A stretch of DNA of 5,205 bases from Limnoglobus sp. (GTDB lineage: Bacteria > Planctomycetota > Planctomycetia > Gemmatales > Gemmataceae). The translations under genes were made by a program, and so were the position numbers. This document shows positions 1 through 5,205 of the stretch, piece after piece (position 1 is the first letter of the stretch; each line of letters opens with the position of its first letter). A model generated the notes under the pieces. It did no database searches and had not been told where the DNA came from. It saw only the letters and a program-made list of their open reading frames with translations. The stretch lies in assembly GCA_025353985.1 (NCBI GenBank), contig JANXNT010001032.1, positions 1 to 5,205 on the forward strand. The letters run 5' to 3'.

Positions 1-1
1 G

Positions 2-535
2 GAAGGCGACACCGAAAAGACGTGGAAGTTCGAAGATGGCTGCATTGTCGGCGGTTCGCTCGATGTGCTCGTTCCGCGAAACGAGTTTCTTTGCACAAAG
101 AAAACCTACGGCGACTTCGAACTGAAAGTAACGTTCAAACTCCTCGGCGACAAAACAAAGGCCAACGCGGGGGTGCAGTTTCGCACGAAGCGGATCCCGA
201 ACCACCACGAAGTGTCCGGTTTTCAGGCCGACGCGGGCCAGGATTATTGGGGTGCGTTGTACGACGAGTCGCGCCGCAACAAGGTGCTTGCGAAACCCGA
301 AAAGTCGCTCATCGATGGCCTCGTTAAATTCGACGACTGGAACGAGTACGTCATCCGCTGCGAAGGGCCACGCATTCAGTTGCACCTCAACGGCAAGTTG
401 ACGGTCGATTACACAGAAACGGATGACAAGATCGAACGCGATGGGATTATCGCCGTGCAGATTCACGGCGGCGCAAAAACGAAGGTTTATTACAAGAACA
501 TCCAACTCGAAGTACTACCCGCCGCAAAACCGTAA
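2..535 (+). CDS. DUF1080 / 3-keto-disaccharide hydrolase-like protein, 3' part (5' end outside window)
   Basis: The visible 177 residues form a nearly complete DUF1080 domain (3-keto-disaccharide hydrolase, concanavalin-like beta-sandwich). Motifs in order are WKFEDGCIVGGS near the left edge, the strand pair FLCTKKTYGDFELKVTFKL, then NAGVQFRTKR, the family hallmark GFQADAGQDYWGALYDES, DDWNEYVIRCEG, the strand LHLNGKLTVDYTE, and the closing GIIAVQIHGG...YYKNIQLEVL. Some family members act on 3-keto-glycosides in sugar breakdown. Planctomycetes carry many paralogues, often secreted or fused to other domains, so the exact substrate is unknown. The frame is open to the left edge, so the true start and any signal peptide lie outside; the internal ATG at position 65 falls inside the fold and is not the start. 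The gene ends TAA at 533-535, directly abutting the stop of the convergent gene. Family assignment is firm; enzymatic activity is inferred. Confidence 0.9.
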   Translation, partial: EGDTEKTWKFEDGCIVGGSLDVLVPRNEFLCTKKTYGDFELKVTFKLLGDKTKANAGVQFRTKRIPNHHEVSGFQADAGQDYWGALYDESRRNKVLAKPEKSLIDGLVKFDDWNEYVIRCEGPRIQLHLNGKLTVDYTETDDKIERDGIIAVQIHGGAKTKVYYKNIQLEVLPAAKP

Positions 536-1483
536 TCAGTTGTCGTCGGCATCGGGTACCTGATCGGGAATGGGGTTGCGGTTGCCGCGACCATCAGGTG
601 GCCAAGGCTCTGGGTCCACCTGTCCGGGGAAAGCTTGCGGATTATCGTCTTGGAGTTTGTCCTTCCTGTTAGCACTCGACACCATGATGATGACAATCAC
701 ACCCAAGAATAGATGATTCGCGACGAAAAGCAGGAAGTTCAGCGCACCGATAGACGTCATCGTCTCTTGGGGATCGAGATCAAATAACGTCATGAACAAG
801 CCGAAGGTTACGACCAGGGCCAGTAAGGGCGTTACGAACATGCCGAGCAATGTGATCCAGTTTCCGAGCCAATAGATGCCGTTGGCCATAAACGTGATCG
901 CCGCCAACGCGCGCACGGCGTTGGTGACTGTGCCATAGGAAATCCCCATCAAACTGCCGATGACCATGAGTGCGACAATCGCCACTGGGATGATGAACAC
1001 AGTAAAAATCACGGTCAGTGCCATTACCCCAGCGACGTTCAGTTGGGCTTCGGGTACCTTGCGTGCGTAACCCGCCGATGAAACGAGCGTCAGTACCAAA
1101 CCGAAAAACATGAAGAAGATCGGCAACGTCCACTCGTTGATCACCTCTTCCTTTTGTTTCTCGCGTTCTTCCCTGTCGGCACGTTTCATCTCTTCGCGGC
1201 TCTTTTTGGAAACGCGACTGGCTTTTTTACGAGGCCGCCGACCACGGTCGTCGTATTCCTGGTACTCCTCGGTTATCTCGGATACTTCCGTATCGTCGAT
1301 GACTTCGAACCCCGGTTCCTCAATCGGCATCAGTTTCGGCTTTTTCGGGGCCGGTGGGGGCAGGCGTTTCGCCGGAGGTAGCGGGGCGCGCGTAGTCGGT
1401 TTCGGTTTCGGTGGCGTGTCATCCGAATCGTCGAAGATCTCGAACCCGTCGTCGCTGGAGTCAGATCGGCTTGGCTTTGGCAT
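536..1483 (-). CDS. Predicted five-pass membrane protein with disordered Asp/Pro/Lys-rich N-terminus, unknown function
   Basis: I do not recognise a named family. From the ATG at 1483 the protein has 315 residues. Residues 1-80 are acidic and proline-rich (DDSDDTPPKPKP, PPPAPKKPK) and contain two copies of a GFE(I/V)xDD motif at about 13-19 and 58-64. Residues 80-112 are strongly charged (RRPRKKASRVSKKSREEMKR), probably helical or coiled. Hydrophobic segments follow at about 120-139, 150-180 (long, possibly more than one pass), 189-210, 212-234 and 248-268. The tail, about 269-315, is polar and rich in Pro, Asp and Asn. The charged leader is probably cytoplasmic. The frame extends four codons further to a TTG at 1495, but ATG gives the more typical start; neither has a clear ribosome binding site. 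It is divergent from the glycosyltransferase and convergent with the DUF1080 gene, so it is probably its own transcription unit. Acidic, low-complexity leaders on membrane proteins are common in Gemmata-like planctomycetes. Real gene: likely. Function: not assignable. Confidence 0.82.
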   Translation of the reverse strand: MPKPSRSDSSDDGFEIFDDSDDTPPKPKPTTRAPLPPAKRLPPPAPKKPKLMPIEEPGFEVIDDTEVSEITEEYQEYDDRGRRPRKKASRVSKKSREEMKRADREEREKQKEEVINEWTLPIFFMFFGLVLTLVSSAGYARKVPEAQLNVAGVMALTVIFTVFIIPVAIVALMVIGSLMGISYGTVTNAVRALAAITFMANGIYWLGNWITLLGMFVTPLLALVVTFGLFMTLFDLDPQETMTSIGALNFLLFVANHLFLGVIVIIMVSSANRKDKLQDDNPQAFPGQVDPEPWPPDGRGNRNPIPDQVPDADDN

Positions 1484-1526
1484 AAAGACAACCAAAATTG
1501 GTGGCAGTGTTCATCGGTTTGAGACA

Positions 1527-1573
1527 AGTTTATCAACCGGTTGCGATTTACCAGAGGGAAATTATGATAAACT
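1527..1573. promoter_or_regulatory. Nested symmetric elements in divergent intergenic region (candidate operator)
   Basis: AGTTTATC at 1527-1534 is repeated as the perfect inverse GATAAACT at 1566-1573, with a 31-base spacer. A perfect 10-bp palindrome, CAACCGGTTG, sits at 1534-1543, sharing one base with the left arm. Both lie between two divergently transcribed genes, about 45-90 bases upstream of the membrane protein start and 150-200 bases upstream of the glycosyltransferase start. That is where a regulator site would be expected, but no known regulator motif is recognised and short symmetric words can arise by chance. Confidence 0.3.
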
Positions 1574-1628
1574 GCGTTCAAAATTCAGTTTTTGAGGATA
1601 TGGCAAGAAATTCGGGTACACTCCGAAA

Positions 1629-1656
1629 TTGTAAATAGCCTTACTCCGTGTAGTAT
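1629..1656 (+). promoter_or_regulatory. Possible sigma70-like promoter upstream of the glycosyltransferase gene
   Basis: TTGTAA (1629-1634) and TAGTAT (1651-1656) are separated by 16 bases and each match the sigma70 consensus at four of six positions. They lie in the AT-richer intergenic stretch, about 70 bases before the ATG at 1726. Planctomycete promoters are poorly defined and the match is weak, so this is only a candidate. Confidence 0.2.
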
Positions 1657-1725
1657 GTATCCTATTGTTTGTAGTCATCTGCGGATTTGCTGCCCTAAGC
1701 TGTCGAGATTACAGGTAACCCATCG

Positions 1726-2784
1726 ATGCCACGGTTGAGCGTGATCGTTTGCACCTACAATCGTGCGTCGTTCCTTCCGGGGTGCCTGGCCTCGCTTCGC
1801 GCTTCGGGAGTGTCGCCATCCGACCTCGAAATCGTCGTCATCGATGATGGCTCCACGGACGATACGAAGTCTGTGATTGATCAACTCGGCGGCCCCGACA
1901 TTCGTTACATCTACCAAACGAATCAAGGTTTATCGACCGCCCGCAATATGGGCATACGAGCCGCAACTGGTACTTACGTGGCGTATCTCGATTCGGACGA
2001 TCTCTGGCTGCCAGGCGTGGCCCCGAAGATGCTCGCGTTCCTGGATACGCATTCGGAAGTCGGTATCGTTTTTGCAAATGCTCAAGTCGGCAACGACAAC
2101 GAAGGCTTCTCCCCGTGGGATGAATGGGCGGGGCGCGAGGAATTCAAGCAACTCGCGGACACGCCCAGCGACGGGTTCCGCATATTTGAACGGGCTGCGT
2201 TCCACCGCTTGCTCATCCGTCGTAACCTCGTGTTCACGGGCGCGGTATTCCAGCGTCGCGACTTGCTCATAGCAGCCGGGTTGTTCCAACCGAAGCTCAA
2301 CGCCGCCGGCGACTGGGAGCTATACCTGCGGCTCGCGGCATCGCACGTCTTCGCATACCTCCCCGAAATGCTCGCCATTTACTTGCAACACCCCTCGCAA
2401 ATGACCACGGGCGTCGACCGCATGGCGAACGAGTTTTGCGAAACGCGACGTTCGCACCTCGCCAGCGTACCGAACCTCGGCGTCGAAGAGAAACGCCTGT
2501 TGCGGAAGGCACTTTGCGAAGAACAGTTTTACTACGCGTACCTCGCCTACGACCGCAAAGATTATCGCGAGGCCCATCTCCGCTACGGGCAACTTTTGCG
2601 AGAAAGCGGCTTCCACTCGAAGGCGGCACTTTATTGGGCCGTCACGGCATTGCCGAACTGGACCGTGAAGAGCCTGCGTTCGATGTGCAAACCGTTCGTC
2701 CGCAACGACGGTCTCCGCGTCGGCCCGCAACCGTGGGCACCTGAGGCGCGGGCCATCCACAAGGAAGCCCTCCGAAAAGGTTAA
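1726..2784 (+). CDS. Glycosyltransferase family 2 (GT-A fold) with helical C-terminal extension
   Basis: This 352-residue protein should transfer a sugar from a nucleotide-sugar donor to a glycan or lipid acceptor at the cytoplasmic face. The GT2 signature is complete: the first strand and loop VIVCTYNR (6-13), the nucleotide-binding VIDDGSTDDT (38-47), the NQGLSTARNMG segment (66-76), the metal-binding DXD equivalent YLDSDDLWLP (87-96), and the acceptor or catalytic segment GDWELYLRLA (195-204). No transmembrane segment is visible. Residues about 252-320 form amphipathic helices (LCEEQFYYAYLAYDRKDYREAHLRYGQLL) resembling one or two TPR-like hairpins, possibly for partner binding. The ATG at 1726 is the first one after an in-frame TAA at 1696, and a weak AGGT lies 9 bases upstream of it. 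The yhaM-like gene follows 85 bases downstream on the same strand. The acceptor (exopolysaccharide, cell-surface glycan or protein) cannot be told from sequence, and no other glycan genes are in view. Confidence 0.93.
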   Translation: MPRLSVIVCTYNRASFLPGCLASLRASGVSPSDLEIVVIDDGSTDDTKSVIDQLGGPDIRYIYQTNQGLSTARNMGIRAATGTYVAYLDSDDLWLPGVAPKMLAFLDTHSEVGIVFANAQVGNDNEGFSPWDEWAGREEFKQLADTPSDGFRIFERAAFHRLLIRRNLVFTGAVFQRRDLLIAAGLFQPKLNAAGDWELYLRLAASHVFAYLPEMLAIYLQHPSQMTTGVDRMANEFCETRRSHLASVPNLGVEEKRLLRKALCEEQFYYAYLAYDRKDYREAHLRYGQLLRESGFHSKAALYWAVTALPNWTVKSLRSMCKPFVRNDGLRVGPQPWAPEARAIHKEALRKG

Positions 2785-2869
2785 CCGCGATGGCGTCCAC
2801 AGTCGATCTCAATTCGTAAGATTTGTAGAGACAAACTCTCATTTGATTTCGCAATGAAAGCAGGACGGC

Positions 2870-3874
2870 ATGAGTCGGCGATACGTCGAGCAGATGCGCG
2901 ATGGCGATTCGATCGACGAGGTTTACCTCGTCAGCGACAAGCAACTTCGGTCCAACCGCAACGGCAATCTTTACGTGCAGATCGAGATCCGCGACCGTAC
3001 CGGCGGCATCTCCGCACGGATGTGGAACGCGGGCGACACCGTATTCCGGTCCTTCGAGAACGGCGACTTCGTTCACATCGACGCGAAAGTCCAGCTCTTC
3101 CAAGGCTCGTTGCAAGTCATTCTGAACCACGTTGAACGTGCCGAAGAAGAGAAGATCGACCTTGCGGATTTCATGCCGCACACCGAGCACGATGTCGGCA
3201 AGCTGGTCGAGCGTTTGCGCGGCTACTTGCTGAAACTCGGCAACCCGCACTTGCGGGCGCTCGCCGAATGTTTCCTAATGGACGACAACTATTTCCGTAA
3301 CTTCCTGGCGTGCCCGGCCGGCGTGAAACTCCACCATGCGTACATCGGGGGACTGCTCGAACATACCGTCACGATGATGGACATTGCCGAACGGTTGTTG
3401 CCGTTTTATCCCGGCATCGACCGCGACACGCTATTAATGGGCGTGTTCCTTCACGATGCCGGCAAGGTTCGCGAACTGAGCTACGCACGCAGCTTCGGCT
3501 ACACCGATGAAGGCCAGCTGCTCGGCCACATCTCGATGGGCGTCGAGATGCTTACTGAGCAGATTGCGAAAGTTCCGGAACTCACGGGCGAACCTTTTCC
3601 CCGCGAACTCGTCATTCGATTGAAGCATATGATTCTCAGCCATCACGGTACGCTCGAATACGGCAGCCCGAAAGTGCCGATGACGCCCGAAGCGATGCTC
3701 CTCAACCAAATCGACATGCTCGACACGCGAATGCATATGGTGCTTCGTGATTTGAAAGAAGACCGCAACAATCAGACCGCCTGGACCCCGTACAACCACA
3801 ACCTGCAACGCCGCATCTATAAGGGCGGCGAAAATGGTGACATGTTCGGTGAAGTCCGCGAGTCATTCGATTGA
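2870..3874 (+). CDS. yhaM: YhaM-type 3'-5' exoribonuclease (OB-fold plus HD domain)
   Basis: At 334 residues this is slightly longer than the approximately 314-residue Bacillus YhaM, a metal-dependent 3'-5' exoribonuclease that trims RNA and single-stranded DNA. Residues about 12-88 form an OB fold (LRSNRNGNLYVQIEIRDRTG, then ISARMWNAGD and FVHIDAKVQLFQG) that should bind nucleic acid. Residues about 110-150 are a helical linker. The HD phosphohydrolase domain follows with its metal ligands visible: HHAYIGGLLEHT (H165), the HD pair in GVFLHDAGK (H195, D196), GHISMG (H220), LSHHGTLEYGSPKVP (H258, H259) and the final Asp in IDMLD (282-285). All expected ligands appear intact, so activity is likely. 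The start is well fixed: an in-frame TGA at 2855 precedes the ATG and AGGA at 2862-2865 lies just upstream, though with a short 4-base spacing. RNase R follows after 39 bases, which suggests a shared transcript and a role in RNA turnover. Confidence 0.92.
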   Translation: MSRRYVEQMRDGDSIDEVYLVSDKQLRSNRNGNLYVQIEIRDRTGGISARMWNAGDTVFRSFENGDFVHIDAKVQLFQGSLQVILNHVERAEEEKIDLADFMPHTEHDVGKLVERLRGYLLKLGNPHLRALAECFLMDDNYFRNFLACPAGVKLHHAYIGGLLEHTVTMMDIAERLLPFYPGIDRDTLLMGVFLHDAGKVRELSYARSFGYTDEGQLLGHISMGVEMLTEQIAKVPELTGEPFPRELVIRLKHMILSHHGTLEYGSPKVPMTPEAMLLNQIDMLDTRMHMVLRDLKEDRNNQTAWTPYNHNLQRRIYKGGENGDMFGEVRESFD

Positions 3875-3889
3875 CGGAACCCCTAAATG

Positions 3890-3906
3890 CCCCGCCGCGT
3901 GCGGGG
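3890..3906 (+). promoter_or_regulatory. GC-rich hairpin overlapping the rnr ribosome binding site
   Basis: CCCCGC (3890-3895) and GCGGGG (3901-3906) are exact inverse complements separated by the 5-base loop CGCGT, giving a six-pair all-GC stem. The right arm contains the GGGG that begins the rnr Shine-Dalgarno sequence GGGGAG, so folding would hide part of the ribosome binding site. A second CCCC at 3880-3883 could compete for the same GGGG. No T-run follows, so it is not a standard Rho-independent terminator for yhaM. Confidence 0.5.
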
Positions 3907-3908
3907 AG
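3903..3908 (+). promoter_or_regulatory. Shine-Dalgarno site of rnr
   Basis: GGGGAG lies five bases before the ATG at 3914. It is the clearest ribosome binding site in the window and is the main reason for preferring this start over the in-frame ATG at 3887. Confidence 0.6.
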
Positions 3909-3913
3909 AAATT

Positions 3914-5205
3914 ATGACCGACTGGACGTCCCGGATTCTCAGCATCCTTTCCGAGCGGGGTTACCAACCGCTCAAACCCAAGCAACTCGCCAAGAAACTC
4001 GGCGTCGATGAAGACGCATACCCGCAGTTTCGCAAAACGCTCAAATCGCTCATCCAAGAGGGCCGAATCGACCTCGGGAAGAACAACGTTCTTCGCGCGG
4101 CCGATCAGTTCGGTAGCCTTGTTGGCATTTATAAACGCACGAACAGCGGGCACGGTTTCGCCCGCCCGAGCGCCACCGAAGAAGCCCCCGTTGCCGATGT
4201 GTTCATTCGCGAAGGCAAGGAGCGCGACGCATCGAGCGGCGACGAAGTACTGATCCGCATCACGCGACGCGCAACGCAAAATCACGATGCCGCCGGGGAA
4301 GTCGTTCGCGTCATCACCCGCGCCACACGCAGTTTCGTCGGCACTTACTTCGAACGCGACAATCAGGCGTTTGTAATCGTCGATAGTAACGTGTTCGCGC
4401 ACAGCATCGCCGTCGGCGACCTCGTTGCCAAGGGCGCGAAGTCACAAGATAAAGTCGTCATCGACATGATCCGCTTCCCCACGCTCGACGAACGCGGCGA
4501 AGGGGCCATCGTCGAAGTCCTCGGCCCGCTCGGCAAGCCGGGCGTCGACTTGCTCACGATCATTCGCGGCTTCGGTTTGCCCGAAGAATTCCCGAAGGAA
4601 GCGATCGAAGAAGCGCACTCGCAGGCCGACCGTTTCCGTGAAGTCGCCGATGGCCGTACCGACTTCACCGGCGATTGTGTTATCACTATCGACCCGAAAG
4701 ACGCCCGCGATTTCGACGACGCCATCAGCGTGGTGATCGACCCGAAAACGAAGCACTGGATCCTGACCGTACACATCGCGGACGTCGCACACTTCGCCCC
4801 AATCGGTGGCCCGCTGGATACCGAGGCGAAGAAGCGAGCAACGAGTATTTACCTCCCGCAGAAGGTCATTCCGATGTTCCCGGAACTGATCTCGAACGGA
4901 TTAGCGAGCCTGCAACAAGATAATTTACGCTACGTGAAGTCCGTCCGTATCGAGTTCACGGCGGCGCTTCAGAAGGCCGATGTGTCGTTCTTCAACGGGG
5001 CGATTCGCAACAAGAAACGGTTCCATTACGAAGAAGTCCAGGCGATCTTCGACGGCGCGCCGCAACCAGAAGGTGCGGCCCCATACGACGCGGAAGTATT
5101 GCAGTCGCTGAAGCGGATGCGCGACCTGGCGGGGCTGCTTCGCAAGAAACGCCAGAAACGTGGCGTGCTCGAACTGAGCATGCCCGAGGCGGTGCTCGAA
5201 TACGA
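3914..5205 (+). CDS. rnr: Ribonuclease R (RNase II/R family 3'-5' exoribonuclease), 3' end outside window
   Basis: RNase R degrades RNA processively from the 3' end, including structured RNA, in mRNA and rRNA quality control. The visible 430 residues contain an N-terminal winged helix (ILSILSERGYQPLKPKQLAKKLGV, about 8-60), a first cold-shock-like OB domain (VGIYKRTNSGHGFARP to GDEVLIRIT, about 68-117), a second OB domain (FVGTYFERDNQAFVIV to DKVVIDMIRF, about 141-188), and the RNB catalytic domain from about 250. The catalytic motif TIDPKDARDFDDAI has D260, D266, D268 and D269 in the spacing of RNase II D201, D207, D209 and D210. It is followed by HIADVAHFAP, the RATSIYLPQKVIPMFPE block, SNGLASLQQD, and KRGVLELSMPE near the edge. 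The rest of RNB and the expected S1 domain lie to the right. An in-frame ATG at 3887, just after a TAA at 3884, would add nine residues. The start at 3914 is preferred because of its strong ribosome binding site and the family-typical N-terminus. Confidence 0.95.
   Translation, partial: MTDWTSRILSILSERGYQPLKPKQLAKKLGVDEDAYPQFRKTLKSLIQEGRIDLGKNNVLRAADQFGSLVGIYKRTNSGHGFARPSATEEAPVADVFIREGKERDASSGDEVLIRITRRATQNHDAAGEVVRVITRATRSFVGTYFERDNQAFVIVDSNVFAHSIAVGDLVAKGAKSQDKVVIDMIRFPTLDERGEGAIVEVLGPLGKPGVDLLTIIRGFGLPEEFPKEAIEEAHSQADRFREVADGRTDFTGDCVITIDPKDARDFDDAISVVIDPKTKHWILTVHIADVAHFAPIGGPLDTEAKKRATSIYLPQKVIPMFPELISNGLASLQQDNLRYVKSVRIEFTAALQKADVSFFNGAIRNKKRFHYEEVQAIFDGAPQPEGAAPYDAEVLQSLKRMRDLAGLLRKKRQKRGVLELSMPEAVLEY

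Noticed and set aside
1560..1590. Minus-strand promoter (CATAAT as -10) for the membrane protein
   Set aside because: The -10 is reasonable, but no -35 at 16-18 bases matches more than three of six consensus positions.
1110..1595. Plus-strand open frame of 161 codons, Ser/Phe/Gly-rich, opposite the membrane protein
   Set aside because: The low-complexity Ser/Phe/Gly content is the mirror of the acidic and Lys/Pro-rich leader on the other strand; the minus-strand reading has coherent membrane segments.
2822..2840. Small alternative hairpins (TTTGT/ACAAA and AGAG/CTCT) between the glycosyltransferase and yhaM
   Set aside because: Stems of four to five mostly weak pairs with no T-run; too short to call a terminator or riboswitch.
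2642..3250. Long minus-strand open frame of 202 codons opposite the end of the glycosyltransferase and the start of yhaM
   Set aside because: It spans two well-supported genes and the gap between them, has no recognisable domain, and is a codon-bias shadow.
3890..3906. The GC-rich hairpin as a Rho-independent terminator after yhaM
   Set aside because: It is followed by AGAAATT rather than a T-run, and it overlaps the ribosome binding site of the next gene.
3863..4402. Minus-strand open frame of 179 codons opposite the start of RNase R
   Set aside because: It lies antisense to a firmly identified RNase R domain series; its composition is that expected of the complement of GC-rich codons.

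Overview
The window looks like ordinary chromosomal DNA from a planctomycete, most likely a member of the Gemmataceae or a close relative. This is inferred from a DUF1080 (3-keto-disaccharide hydrolase) protein, a membrane protein with a long Asp/Pro/Lys-rich disordered leader, moderately high GC with AT-richer intergenic stretches, and weak or variable Shine-Dalgarno sites. No single marker gene proves the lineage. I see no mobile element, CRISPR array, tRNA, rRNA or phage gene.

Layout, left to right. (1) 2-535, plus strand: the 3' part of a DUF1080 / 3-keto-disaccharide hydrolase-like gene whose start lies left of the window. (2) 536-1483, minus strand: a predicted five-pass membrane protein of unknown function with a disordered acidic and proline-rich N-terminus. 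Its stop codon directly abuts the stop of gene 1, with no base between them. (3) 1484-1725: a divergent, AT-richer intergenic region with a 10-bp palindrome inside a pair of 8-bp inverted repeats, and weak promoter-like matches. (4) 1726-2784, plus: a family 2 glycosyltransferase (GT-A fold) with a helical C-terminal extension. (5) 2870-3874, plus: a YhaM-type 3'-5' exoribonuclease (OB fold plus HD domain). (6) 3914-5205 (runs off the right edge), plus: RNase R, with its winged-helix, two cold-shock-like domains and most of the catalytic RNB domain visible.

Genes 4, 5 and 6 point the same way with gaps of 85 and 39 bp. The last two are the functional unit of most interest: two different 3'-5' exoribonucleases in tandem, probably cotranscribed, which suggests a small RNA-decay operon. 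In the 39-bp gap, a GC-rich hairpin overlaps the Shine-Dalgarno sequence of the RNase R gene, so RNase R translation may depend on RNA structure. The glycosyltransferase, membrane protein and DUF1080 gene show no clear functional link to the ribonucleases. I did not find a convincing wholly new system. The best leads are the ribonuclease pair with its structured junction, the symmetric elements in the divergent intergenic region, and the uncharacterised membrane protein.
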